A DNA stretch of 64,000 bases from DATFVJ01 sp963826515 (lineage in GTDB: Bacteria > Actinomycetota > Actinomycetes > Streptosporangiales > Streptosporangiaceae). Position 1 is the stretch's first letter. Each line of letters begins with the position of its first letter. The DNA lies in contig CAWGXI010000010.1 of the NCBI GenBank assembly GCA_963826515.1, positions 186,001-250,000 on the forward strand, read 5' to 3'. The notes beneath the pieces were generated by a model that worked only from the letters and a program-made list of their open reading frames with translations, was not told the DNA's origin and made no database searches. This document shows, one piece after another, positions 42,717-50,855 of this stretch. The position numbers and the translations under genes are program-made.

Positions 42717-43697
42717 GTGACCGGATTCAAGCGGAAACGAGCAGTTCTTTCAGTCACGGCGGGAGCCGCAATCGCCACGCTGGCCATCGCCGGACCGGCC
42801 GCTTCAGCGACCGCGAGCACCAACCCGCACCGCGCGCACGGCTCCGCCACCACCGCGCGTCGCCCGCCACAACCATTCAAGGGATGGCGCCTTACGCTGA
42901 CCGCCTCCAAGTCTGCGCTCGGCATCGGCCAATCCGCGACTCTCGTGGCAAGAGCGGGCACGGATGTCGGCTCCACTCCATATTTCCTTCGCATCTACGA
43001 CGAGACCAACCACACGTACATCGCGAATTGCTCATCGGGTACGACGTGTGAGGCTGTTGTTTCCTGGAATGGGCTGCTCGGTCTCATTACCCGGAATTCA
43101 CACCTGATACCGAGGTTTACCGATAGCTACTACGAGGCGTTGATATCGGACGACTCATCGGGCTACCCGCCCGGAAATATCCAGGCGATCGCCACTACGG
43201 GTGTATCAATGCTCGGTTATTTCATACCGGTGTCCCCGCCGCCGCAGCCGCCCCCGGTGCGCCCGGTACCCCCGCGTCCGCCGGTACACCCGCGTCCGCC
43301 GGTACACCCGAACCCGCCTCCAGCGCACCCGCGTCCGCCGGTACACCCGAACCCGCCTCCAGTGCACCCGCGTCCGCCGGCACACCCGAACCCGCCTCCA
43401 GTGCACCCGCGTCCGCCGGCACACCCGAACCCGCCTCCAGTGCACCCGCGTCCGCCGGCACACCCGAACCCGCCTCCAGTGCACCCGCGTCCGCCGGCAC
43501 ACCCAAACCCAAACCTGCATTTCAACCCATACAGCCGTCAGCAGCCGCATAATGCCCAGCAGTCGCATAAGGCCCAGAAACCGAATACGCTTCGTCGGCC
43601 GCTCCAGCCCCGGCAGCCGCACAAAGTCCAGCAGCCGGGTAAGACTCAGCAGCCGCGTAAGGCCCAGCAACCGCGCATCAGTATCGGTAACATGTGA
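42717..43697 (+). CDS. Secreted proline-rich repeat protein
   Basis: About 326 aa from GTG 42717, which follows AGGGGGGAA at proper distance (an ATG at 42696 is the alternative). A signal peptide (RAVLSVTAGAAIATLAIAGP, AASA) leads to an Ig-like domain (WRLTLTASKSALGIGQSATL, one Cys pair CSSGTTC). A long HPRPPAHPNPPPV repeat region (12 aa, 36 bp) follows, then a Gln/Pro/Lys-rich tail. The Pro-His repeats would make an extended wall-spanning stalk. Function unknown. Confidence 0.75.
   Translation: MTGFKRKRAVLSVTAGAAIATLAIAGPAASATASTNPHRAHGSATTARRPPQPFKGWRLTLTASKSALGIGQSATLVARAGTDVGSTPYFLRIYDETNHTYIANCSSGTTCEAVVSWNGLLGLITRNSHLIPRFTDSYYEALISDDSSGYPPGNIQAIATTGVSMLGYFIPVSPPPQPPPVRPVPPRPPVHPRPPVHPNPPPAHPRPPVHPNPPPVHPRPPAHPNPPPVHPRPPAHPNPPPVHPRPPAHPNPPPVHPRPPAHPNPNLHFNPYSRQQPHNAQQSHKAQKPNTLRRPLQPRQPHKVQQPGKTQQPRKAQQPRISIGNM
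43264..43515. repeat. 36-bp minisatellite (about 6 copies plus partials) in the secreted protein
   Basis: Units beginning CCTCCAGTGCACCCGCGTCC keep frame and encode PPVHPRPPAHPN. Confidence 0.93.
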
Positions 43698-43745
43698 CTG
43701 AAGCGGTATATGTGGCTGAAGGGTATAGGCGTCTGCCTTTTCCCC

Positions 43746-43789
43746 GTGCGCGTGGTGTGCCAGGCACTTGCCTGGCACACCGCGCGCAC
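43746..43789. terminator. Large 19-bp hairpin
   Basis: GTGCGCGTGGTGTGCCAGG pairs with CCTGGCACACCGCGCGCAC around the 6-nt loop CACTTG with one G-T wobble. It lies 49 bp beyond the secreted protein gene, as expected of a strong terminator. Confidence 0.6.
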
Positions 43790-43827
43790 CTCGCGGCATC
43801 ATTGTCGCCCGCGGCACAGACCATGGT

Positions 43828-43920
43828 CCAAGGTGCCAGAGGCCCAAGGTGCCAGACGCCCAAGGTGCCAGACGCCCAAGGTGCCAGACGCCCAAGGTGC
43901 CAGAGGTCCAAAGGTGCCAG
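43828..43920. repeat. 16-bp minisatellite, about 6 copies
   Basis: CCAAGGTGCCAGACGC units in a gene-free region. The unit contains GTGCCAG, as in the neighbouring hairpin. Confidence 0.95.
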
Positions 43921-44105
43921 AATCGCCGCGCGCTGGCCATTGTGCGCCGCACTCGCTCGCGACCGGATTCAAGATCGTTTAACTTAGCTGGGCCGCCCCG
44001 GCATACCAATCGATTGCCCGGTTATCGTCCGCTGCGGTAGCGTTCCCTTGGCCAGCATGGAGCGCTTGACGCAACCCATCCGCCTAACTTGCGCTTGCTT
44101 GGCCA
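43921..44105. other. Gene-free interval
   Basis: Nothing recognised on either strand between the two minisatellites. Confidence 0.45.
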
Positions 44106-44192
44106 GCGCTGGTTAGGCGAGCGCTGGTTAGCCGAGCGCTGGTTAGGCGAGCGCTGGTTAGCCGAGCGCTGGTTAGGCGAGCGCTGGTTAGC
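44106..44192. repeat. 15-bp minisatellite, 5.8 copies, alternating variants
   Basis: GCGCTGGTTAGGCGA and GCGCTGGTTAGCCGA alternate, so the higher-order period is 30 bp. It lies 40 bp past the stop of the GNAT gene. Confidence 0.95.
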
Positions 44193-44231
44193 AGGAGACG
44201 ATCAGCAGGCACGACCGCTGGGTGACCAGGG

Positions 44232-45080
44232 TCAGAACAGCACCGACATGAACGTGCCAACCTCGGTGAATCCGGTCCGGAGGTAGGCGGCGCGTGCCGG
44301 GCGGTTGAAGTCGTTGACGTACAGCGTGACCAGGGGAGCGAACAAATGCTGTGCGGCCGCCACGACGGCGGCCATGCCGGGAGCGGCGAATCCCTTTCCG
44401 CGCAGCCGCGGCTCCACCCAGACACCCTGCACCTGGCAGGCGAGCGGCGTCACGGCACCGATCTCGGCCTTGAAGACCACGCGGTCGCCCTCGATGCGGG
44501 CAAACGCCCGGCCGCTGACGATCAGTTCGGTGACCCGCGCACGGTACAGCGCGCCGCCGTCGCCACCAGCAGGCGAGACGCCCACCTCCTCGGTGAACAT
44601 GGCGACGCACGCGGGCAACAGGACGCCGACCTCGCTCAGCCGCACCTGCCGGACCGCGGGATCCGGCGGCACCTGCGGCCCAGCGGAGATCGCCATCACC
44701 GGCTGCGCGGAACGGATCGCCCTGGCCGGGCCCCAGTATGGCCGCAGAAGTTCCCACAGATCCTTAACGGCTGCCGCGGGCCCCACCAACGACGAGCAGC
44801 GGCGTCCCTGCTTGTGCGCACGCTCCGCGAAGGCATGAATCGCGGCAGGTGTCGCCTCCACAGGGACCAGGTTGGCGCCGGCGTAGCAGACGGACTCGAG
44901 CTGGCCGCCCGAGAAGTAACCCCACATTTGCGCGCCGAGCGCGCCAGGGTCGAGGCCGCCTGAACGCACGCGGGAACTGACGAACACGTTCGCCGCCGGG
45001 TCCCGGTCGCAGAGGGCCAGAACCTCATCGAGATCCCGGTCGTCGAGCAGGCGTACCGGCGCCGACGGCCGATGCGCCAT
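44232..45080 (-). CDS. GNAT acetyltransferase with N-terminal DUF4081
   Basis: About 282 aa. DUF4081 (VRLLDDRDLDEVLALCDRDP, NVFVSSRVRSGGL, GANLVPVEATPAAIHAFAER) precedes the GNAT fold: VFKAEIGAVTPLACQVQGVW, VEPRLRGKGFAAPGMAAVVA (acetyl-CoA loop) and VTLYVNDFNRPARAAYLRTG. This architecture is common in actinobacteria. In those genomes it often follows the dxr-rseP-ispG genes, which here lie 4-7 kb away. Substrate unknown. Confidence 0.92.
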   Translation of the reverse strand: MAHRPSAPVRLLDDRDLDEVLALCDRDPAANVFVSSRVRSGGLDPGALGAQMWGYFSGGQLESVCYAGANLVPVEATPAAIHAFAERAHKQGRRCSSLVGPAAAVKDLWELLRPYWGPARAIRSAQPVMAISAGPQVPPDPAVRQVRLSEVGVLLPACVAMFTEEVGVSPAGGDGGALYRARVTELIVSGRAFARIEGDRVVFKAEIGAVTPLACQVQGVWVEPRLRGKGFAAPGMAAVVAAAQHLFAPLVTLYVNDFNRPARAAYLRTGFTEVGTFMSVLF

Positions 45081-45159
45081 CGTCCGCAACACACCTCTAG
45101 CCTAGGCGATCGGCGCGTGAGTTACCCCTGCGAGGGGGCTTGAAATAGGTGCTGGCGGT

Positions 45160-46782
45160 TCAGCCGCTTGCGGAGGGGACGGGAAGGGCCGGGCAGGTGG
45201 CATTGACAAGGCCGGGACGCTGGGGCAGGGCCCCGTTGTCCAGGTAGCGGTTCAGATAGCCGTCCACGCAGGTGTTAGGTGGATCATCGAGCGACTGGCC
45301 GTGGTTTCCGCCGCCCACCACGACGACCATCCGCGCCGTCGGGAGCGCCCGCTGCGCCCGCTGCGCGCCCGCGTAAGGCGTGGCCGCGTCAAGCGTGCCC
45401 TGGATCATCAGGATGCCCGGCAGGCCGCTGCCCCTGATCTGCATCGGCTGAGCAGGGCCCTGCACCGGCCAGTACGCGCACGCCGCGTTGAACCAGGCGT
45501 TGTCCCAGGCCTGGAACGGCGCCGTCCGGTAGACGGTGCGGGTGTCACGGTCCCACCTGGCCCAGTTGCGCGGCCAGTTCACGTCGGCGCACTGGACCGC
45601 GTTGTAGACGGCGAACTCGTTCTCGTTCTGGGTGCCAAAGGCCTCGTACTGGCTGATCAGCGGGCCGGTGGCGCCGGTGCGGTCGTAGCCGGACAGCGCG
45701 CCGGCCAGGCCAGGCCACAGACCGTTGGTATACCCGCCCTGCAGGAACGTGTCGTCGAACTCGTCGGGGCCGATCATCGGCCCTGATGAGCCGGTTACCG
45801 GGTGCGCCTGCAGCTTTGCCCGCACGCGGTACCAGGCCTGCCGGATCTGCGCTGCCGTCGTGCCCAGCTTGTATTCGGCGTTGTGCTGCGCGACCCAGGT
45901 GAAGAAGGCCGTCATCCGGCTCTGGAAGGCGTAGTCCTGCTCGATGTTGTCCTGGTACCACACACCTGTCGGGTCGACGACGCTGTCGAGCGCCATCCGC
46001 GTAACCCGGTTCGGGTACAGCGTGGCGTACACCTCGCCCAGGTAGGTGCCGTAGGAGTAGGCGAAGTAGCTGATCTTCTGCTGGCCGAGCGCGACGCGGA
46101 TGCTGTCCATGTCGCGGGCCGCGTTCACCGTCGTCAGGTACGGCAACAGCCAGCCATAGCTCTTCTCGCAGTCGGCGGCGTATACCTTCGCGCGTGCCTC
46201 AAGTACCTGCTCGTCGTGGCTGGTGGCCGGAATGTAGTTGGGCCTCACCCCGGCGAAGAACGACGTGTCGCAGTGCAGCACCGGCGTGCTCGACCCGACA
46301 CCGCGCGGGTCGAAGCCGATGATGTCGTATTCCGCGGCGACGCTTGGGCTCAGGCCGCTCGCCACCACACGCGCCAGCGAAAGCCCGCTGCCGCCGGGGC
46401 CGCCCGGATTGACGAGCAGGACGCCCTGCCGCTGGCTGGCAGGCGCGGTCGCGGGTACCTTAGAAAGCGCAAGCGAGATCTTGCGGCCTCCCGGGTGGCT
46501 GTAGTCGAGCGGCACCTGCACGGTTGCGCATTGTATGGAGTGCAGCGAGCCGGAGCAGGAATGCCAGGACGGCGCCGGGCCCCGCGCCACGGCGGGGGTA
46601 GATCCGCCCGCGCCGCTCGAAGCCGAAGCCGGGGCCGGGTGCGTCGCCGCAGAACCCGTATCGCACGCCGCGCACGCGAGAGCCACCATCGCGGCAACGG
46701 GTACGCCCAATATGGCCCTGCTTATGCCGGTCACGCCCCGTGTGCCGGATTTCCCTGGCTGGATCTGCCGTCGCCGTGTCAC
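45160..46782 (-). CDS. Secreted alpha/beta hydrolase, tripeptidyl aminopeptidase (TAP) type
   Basis: About 540 aa. A lipoprotein-like signal (ILGVPVAAMVALACAAC) precedes the hydrolase fold. GVLLVNPGGPGGSGLSLARV is the oxyanion region, FAYSYGTYLGEVYATLYPNR has the nucleophile Ser, and the C-terminal TAP domain has ILMIQGTLDAATPYAGAQRA and VVVVGGGNHGQSLDDPPNTC with the Asp and His. Streptomyces TAP homologues remove tripeptides from secreted proteins. The GTG at 46782 is chosen. Confidence 0.9.
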   Translation of the reverse strand: MTRRRQIQPGKSGTRGVTGISRAILGVPVAAMVALACAACDTGSAATHPAPASASSGAGGSTPAVARGPAPSWHSCSGSLHSIQCATVQVPLDYSHPGGRKISLALSKVPATAPASQRQGVLLVNPGGPGGSGLSLARVVASGLSPSVAAEYDIIGFDPRGVGSSTPVLHCDTSFFAGVRPNYIPATSHDEQVLEARAKVYAADCEKSYGWLLPYLTTVNAARDMDSIRVALGQQKISYFAYSYGTYLGEVYATLYPNRVTRMALDSVVDPTGVWYQDNIEQDYAFQSRMTAFFTWVAQHNAEYKLGTTAAQIRQAWYRVRAKLQAHPVTGSSGPMIGPDEFDDTFLQGGYTNGLWPGLAGALSGYDRTGATGPLISQYEAFGTQNENEFAVYNAVQCADVNWPRNWARWDRDTRTVYRTAPFQAWDNAWFNAACAYWPVQGPAQPMQIRGSGLPGILMIQGTLDAATPYAGAQRAQRALPTARMVVVVGGGNHGQSLDDPPNTCVDGYLNRYLDNGALPQRPGLVNATCPALPVPSASG

Positions 46783-46840
46783 CACCCAAGGATATGGACC
46801 TAGGGTGCGGTAAGGACCACCGCAACGCCGGGGAGGCGTC

Positions 46841-48205
46841 ATGACCGACCGCACCAAGATAATGCTCGACGAGTCCGAGCTACCGCGCCAGTGGTACAAC
46901 GTCGTGGCTGACCTGCCCGAACCACCACCTCCCCCGCTGCACCCCGGCACGTTCCAGCCCGTCGGCCCCGATGACCTTGCGCCGCTGTTTCCCATGGACC
47001 TGATAACCCAGGAAGTCAGCGGGGACCATTATGTCGACATTCCGGAGGGCGTGCTCGATATCTACCGGCTGTGGCGGCCGACCCCGCTGTTCCGGGCCAG
47101 GCGCCTCGAGCGCGCACTCGGCACCCCGGCGCGCATCTACTACAAGTACGAAGGCGTCTCCCCCGCCGGATCGCACAAGCCCAACACGGCGGTACCCCAG
47201 GCGTACTACAACGCGCGGCAGGGAATCAGGCGGCTTACCACCGAGACGGGCGCAGGTCAGTGGGGTAGCGCGCTGGCCTTCAGCTGCGCACAGTTCGGCC
47301 TCGAGTGCGAGGTGTGGATGGTGCGCGCTTCCTGCGACCAGAAGCCCTACCGGGCCTCACTCATGGAGGTGTGGGGCGCGACGGTGCACGCGAGCCCGTC
47401 CCCGGTGACGACGGCGGGCGCGAAGGTGCTCGCCGACCACCCGGACTCGCCTGGCAGCCTCGGCATCGCGATCAGTGAAGCGGTCGAGGTCGCGGGTGGC
47501 AGCGACGACACCAGGTACGCGCTCGGCAGCGTGCTTAATCATGTGCTGATGCACCAGACGGTGATCGGTGAGGAGGCGCTGAAGCAGCTCGCGGTAGCCG
47601 GAGAGACGCCCGACCTGATCGTGGGCTGCACGGGGGGCGGTTCCAACTTCGCCGGCCTGTTCCTGCCTTTCCTGCGAGAGAAACTGGCCGGCCGGATGCA
47701 GCCCGTCATGCGGTCGGTGGAGCCAGCCGCGTGCCCGTCGTTCACCCGCGGGCGTTATGCGTACGACTTCGGCGACACCGCAGGGTTCACCCCGCTGCTG
47801 AAGATGCGCACCCTCGGGCACGACTTCGTTCCCGACCCGATCCACGCGGGCGGGCTGCGCTACCACGGAATGTCCCCGCTGCTTTCGCACATGTTCGAAC
47901 TCGGCATCTTCGAGGCCGTCGCCAAACCGCAGCGCGAGTGTTTCGCCGCTGGGGTGACCTTCGCCAGAACCGAGGGGATCGTCCCGGCTCCCGAGCCGAC
48001 ACACGCGCTCGCGGCGGCCATCGAGGAAGCCAAGCGGTGCGCGCAGACGGGCGAGGAAAAGGTGATCCTTACCGCGCTGTGCGGGCACGGCTTCTTTGAC
48101 ATGTCCGCCTACCAGCGGTACCTGTCAGGCGAGATGGAGGACTACGAGCTCCCACAGGACCGGATCGATGCGGCGCTCGCCCGCCTGCCCGACCTGGACA
48201 TGTGA
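46841..48205 (+). CDS. trpB: Tryptophan synthase beta-like PLP enzyme (TrpB2 type)
   Basis: 454 aa. TrpB2 has a long N-terminal extension (here about residues 1-75, PLHPGTFQPVGPDDLAPLFP) before the core RPTPLFRARRLERAL. The PLP lysine is in EGVSPAGSHKPNTA, then TTETGAGQWGSALAFSCAQF, the phosphate loop VGCTGGGSNFAGLF and GLRYHGMSPLLSHMFELGIF. It makes tryptophan from indole and serine, often without TrpA. No other trp genes are near. It is divergent from the TAP hydrolase with only 58 bp between. Confidence 0.93.
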   Translation: MTDRTKIMLDESELPRQWYNVVADLPEPPPPPLHPGTFQPVGPDDLAPLFPMDLITQEVSGDHYVDIPEGVLDIYRLWRPTPLFRARRLERALGTPARIYYKYEGVSPAGSHKPNTAVPQAYYNARQGIRRLTTETGAGQWGSALAFSCAQFGLECEVWMVRASCDQKPYRASLMEVWGATVHASPSPVTTAGAKVLADHPDSPGSLGIAISEAVEVAGGSDDTRYALGSVLNHVLMHQTVIGEEALKQLAVAGETPDLIVGCTGGGSNFAGLFLPFLREKLAGRMQPVMRSVEPAACPSFTRGRYAYDFGDTAGFTPLLKMRTLGHDFVPDPIHAGGLRYHGMSPLLSHMFELGIFEAVAKPQRECFAAGVTFARTEGIVPAPEPTHALAAAIEEAKRCAQTGEEKVILTALCGHGFFDMSAYQRYLSGEMEDYELPQDRIDAALARLPDLDM

Positions 48206-48259
48206 AGCCGCCATGCGGGGCGTGGCCCATGCGCCGGTCCGCATGGGCGCCGGGTGGGC

Positions 48260-48326
48260 CATGATCCGGTTGCGTGTTAATCTGCCTGCAAATAGCGCCG
48301 GAAAGTTAACACGGCGGCGGATCATG
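48260..48326. repeat. 67-bp palindromic repeat, copy 3
   Basis: Ends CATGATCCG and CGGATCATG are identical to copy 1 and the inner GTGTTAA/TTAACAC pair is perfect. It sits between convergent trpB and ispG. Confidence 0.85.
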
Positions 48327-48360
48327 GAGATTTTCGTGCCCCGGGACAGCCCGGGTCCCC

Positions 48361-48475
48361 CGGCTGGGCGGGGGCCGACCGGCTGGGCGGGGGCCGACCG
48401 GCTGGGCGGGGGCCGACCGGCTGGGCGGGGGCCGACCAGCTGCCCGGGGGCCCGCCAGCTGCCCGGGGGGCCCGC
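48361..48475. repeat. 19-bp minisatellite, about 6 copies, between convergent genes
   Basis: Four identical CGGCTGGGCGGGGGCCGAC units are followed by two diverged CAGCTGCCCGGGGGCCCGC units. It might also serve as a bidirectional terminator because the units are partly self-complementary. Confidence 0.93.
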
Positions 48476-48496
48476 CAGCTGTCTGGTGTCCACTGG

Positions 48497-49654
48497 TTAG
48501 CTGACCACGACCTGAGGGCCGGTGCCAGCTGAGGCTGGGGCTTCGCCCATCTCGCCGGCCAGGCGCAAGGCCTCCTCGATGAGAGTCTCCACGATCTGGC
48601 TTTCCGGCACGGTCTTGACGACCTCTCCCCTGACGAAGATCTGGCCCTTGCCGTTGCCTGAGGCCACACCCAGATCCGCCTCGCGTGCCTCGCCAGGGCC
48701 GTTGACGACGCAGCCCATCACCGCGACCCTCAGCGGCACCTCAAGGCCGTCGAGGCCGGCGGTAACCTGGTCGGCCAGCGTGTACACATCCACCTGGGCG
48801 CGACCGCACGAGGGGCAGGACACAATCTCAAGACCGCGCTGCCGTAGGCCGAGCGACTCGAGGATGGCGATGCCGACCTTGACCTCCTCGACCGGCGGCG
48901 CGGAAAGCGAAACCCTGATGGTGTCGCCGATCCCCTCGGCGAGCAGCGCGCCGAAAGCGACCGCCGACTTGACGGTGCCCTGGAACGCCGGCCCCGCCTC
49001 GGTGACGCCGAGATGCAGTGGGTAGTCACACCGCGCGGCAAGCTGCCGGTACGCCTCGATCATCACAACCGGGTCGTGGTGCTTCACCGAGATCTTGATG
49101 TCATGGAAACCGTGCTCTTCGAACAGCGAGCACTCCCACAGCGCCGACTCCACCAGGGCGTCCGGCGTCGCCTTGCCGTACTTGGCGAGCAGCCGCGGAT
49201 CCAGGGATCCCGCGTTGACCCCGATCCGGATCGGGATGCCGGCCGCCTCCGCCGCCCGCGCGATGTCGGCAATCTTGTCATCGAACGCCTTGATATTTCC
49301 CGGATTGACCCGAACGGCCGCGCAGCCTGCGTCGATCGCCGCGAAAACGTATCTCGGCTGGAAGTGAATGTCGGCGATCACCGGGATCTGTGACTTGCGT
49401 GCGATCACGGGAAGAGCGTCCGCGTCGTCGGCGGACGGCACGGCCACCCGCACGATCTGGCAGCCCGCAGCGGTCAGCGCCGCGATCTGCTGCAGGGTGG
49501 CGTCGACATCCGCGGTGACCGTGGTGGTCATCGACTGCACCGACACGGGCGCGCCACCGCCCACAGGAACGTTCCCCACCAGCAACTGGCGCGACTTCCG
49601 TCGCGGTGCTAGCGCGGGCGGGGGTGTCTGCGGCAAGCCGAGATCAACAGTCAT
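48497..49654 (-). CDS. ispG: 4-hydroxy-3-methylbut-2-enyl diphosphate synthase
   Basis: 385 aa. It reduces methylerythritol cyclodiphosphate in the MEP isoprenoid pathway. VGNVPVGGGAPVSVQSMTTT and IPVIADIHFQPRYVFAAIDA form the TIM barrel. The [4Fe-4S] ligands are in EIVSCPSCGRAQVDVYTLAD and VAVMGCVVNGPGEAREADLG. It is the last gene of the dxr-rseP-ispG operon, 13 bp after rseP. A 59-bp copy of part of it lies at 39469. Confidence 0.97.
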   Translation of the reverse strand: MTVDLGLPQTPPPALAPRRKSRQLLVGNVPVGGGAPVSVQSMTTTVTADVDATLQQIAALTAAGCQIVRVAVPSADDADALPVIARKSQIPVIADIHFQPRYVFAAIDAGCAAVRVNPGNIKAFDDKIADIARAAEAAGIPIRIGVNAGSLDPRLLAKYGKATPDALVESALWECSLFEEHGFHDIKISVKHHDPVVMIEAYRQLAARCDYPLHLGVTEAGPAFQGTVKSAVAFGALLAEGIGDTIRVSLSAPPVEEVKVGIAILESLGLRQRGLEIVSCPSCGRAQVDVYTLADQVTAGLDGLEVPLRVAVMGCVVNGPGEAREADLGVASGNGKGQIFVRGEVVKTVPESQIVETLIEEALRLAGEMGEAPASAGTGPQVVVS

Positions 49655-49667
49655 GGTCAGTGATACC

Positions 49668-50855
49668 TCACTGGATAATGCTCACGGGATTGACGAGGTC
49701 AGCCATGATCAGCATCAGGCCGATGAAAACGATGACGGCGAAGATCCCGAAGCTGACTGGAATCAGCTTACGCATATCCACGAGACCCGGATCTGGCCTG
49801 CCGCGCAGCCGCGCCACGTAGGCGCGTGCCCGCTCGTAAAGCACGACGGCGATATGCCCGCCATCGAGCGGGAGCAGCGGCAGCAGGTTGAAGATGCCGA
49901 CGAAGACGTTCAGCGACGCGATGATCAGTACGACGAAGCTGAGCTTCTGCTGCCAGCCAATATCCGCGCCGATGACCTGGCCCGTGTCGTTGCCGGCCCC
50001 GACGATGCTGGTCACCTTGCCACCCGCGGTGCTCGCGCGGTTGTGCGCGAACAGCTTCGGAATCGCCTTGGGTAGCTCGGTGATCACCGCGGCCGAACCG
50101 CTCACGACCGTGCCGAAGAACGATCCGGTGTACCTGATCGCCTGTACCGGATTGAGCTGCTGGTACACAACGGCCGGTGAGACGCCGAGGAAGGCACCCG
50201 ACCGGCCCTTGATCGCGGCCAGTCTGGCGCGCAGATCCACCAGCTTGCCGTGCCGCTGCACCGTGATGACAGCCTCGCTGCCCACCGGGTGCCCGCGGAT
50301 CGCGGCGGCCAGATCGTTCCATGAGTGCACCGGCTTGCCAGCGAACGCGACGATCTTGTCGCCCGTTTGCATCCCGGCCAGCCGGGCCGGGGAGGTCGCG
50401 TCGGCCCGGCTGCACGAGACCGCGCTCACGCTGGCAGGCACGCAGTTGTCCACGGTGCCGATCTTCGTCGTGTTCTGATTCGCCAGGCCCACGCCGATGA
50501 ACAGGCCGAACAACAACACGGCCGCCAGCACGAAGTGCATGGCCGAGCCCGCCGCCAGGACGATTACGCGCTGCCAGCCGGGCTTGCTGCGCAGCGATCG
50601 GGGCTCATCCTCCGGGTCGACGTCCTCGAGCGAGGTCATCCCAATGATCTTGACGAAGCCGCCGAGCGGTACCGCCTTGATGCCGTACTCGGTCTCGCCC
50701 TTCTGGGTGGACCACAGGGTGGGGCCGAACCCGGCAAAGAACTGGGTCGCCTTCATGCCGAACCGCTTGGCGGCGACCAGGTGACCGCCCTCGTGCAGCG
50801 TGATGGAGATGAGCAGCGCCGTGATGAAAATGACCCAGCCGATAAGCAGGCTCAT
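49668..50855 (-). CDS. rseP: Site-2 zinc metalloprotease (RseP/Rip1-like)
   Basis: 395 aa membrane protease. The zinc motif is ITLHEGGHLVAAKRFG (HExxH), near residue 21. A PDZ domain (DATSPARLAGMQTGDKIVAF, KPVHSWNDLAAAIRG) sits between TM segments, and the third zinc ligand is in NLLPLLPLDGGHIAVVLYER. These proteases cleave anti-sigma factors and other membrane proteins inside the membrane. ATGA overlap with dxr shows translational coupling. Confidence 0.95.
   Translation of the reverse strand: MSLLIGWVIFITALLISITLHEGGHLVAAKRFGMKATQFFAGFGPTLWSTQKGETEYGIKAVPLGGFVKIIGMTSLEDVDPEDEPRSLRSKPGWQRVIVLAAGSAMHFVLAAVLLFGLFIGVGLANQNTTKIGTVDNCVPASVSAVSCSRADATSPARLAGMQTGDKIVAFAGKPVHSWNDLAAAIRGHPVGSEAVITVQRHGKLVDLRARLAAIKGRSGAFLGVSPAVVYQQLNPVQAIRYTGSFFGTVVSGSAAVITELPKAIPKLFAHNRASTAGGKVTSIVGAGNDTGQVIGADIGWQQKLSFVVLIIASLNVFVGIFNLLPLLPLDGGHIAVVLYERARAYVARLRGRPDPGLVDMRKLIPVSFGIFAVIVFIGLMLIMADLVNPVSIIQ

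Noticed and set aside
43264..43515. Regular 36-bp repeats suggesting a CRISPR array
   Set aside because: There are no variable spacers; the repeats are continuous, in frame and encode a Pro-rich stalk. No cas genes nearby.
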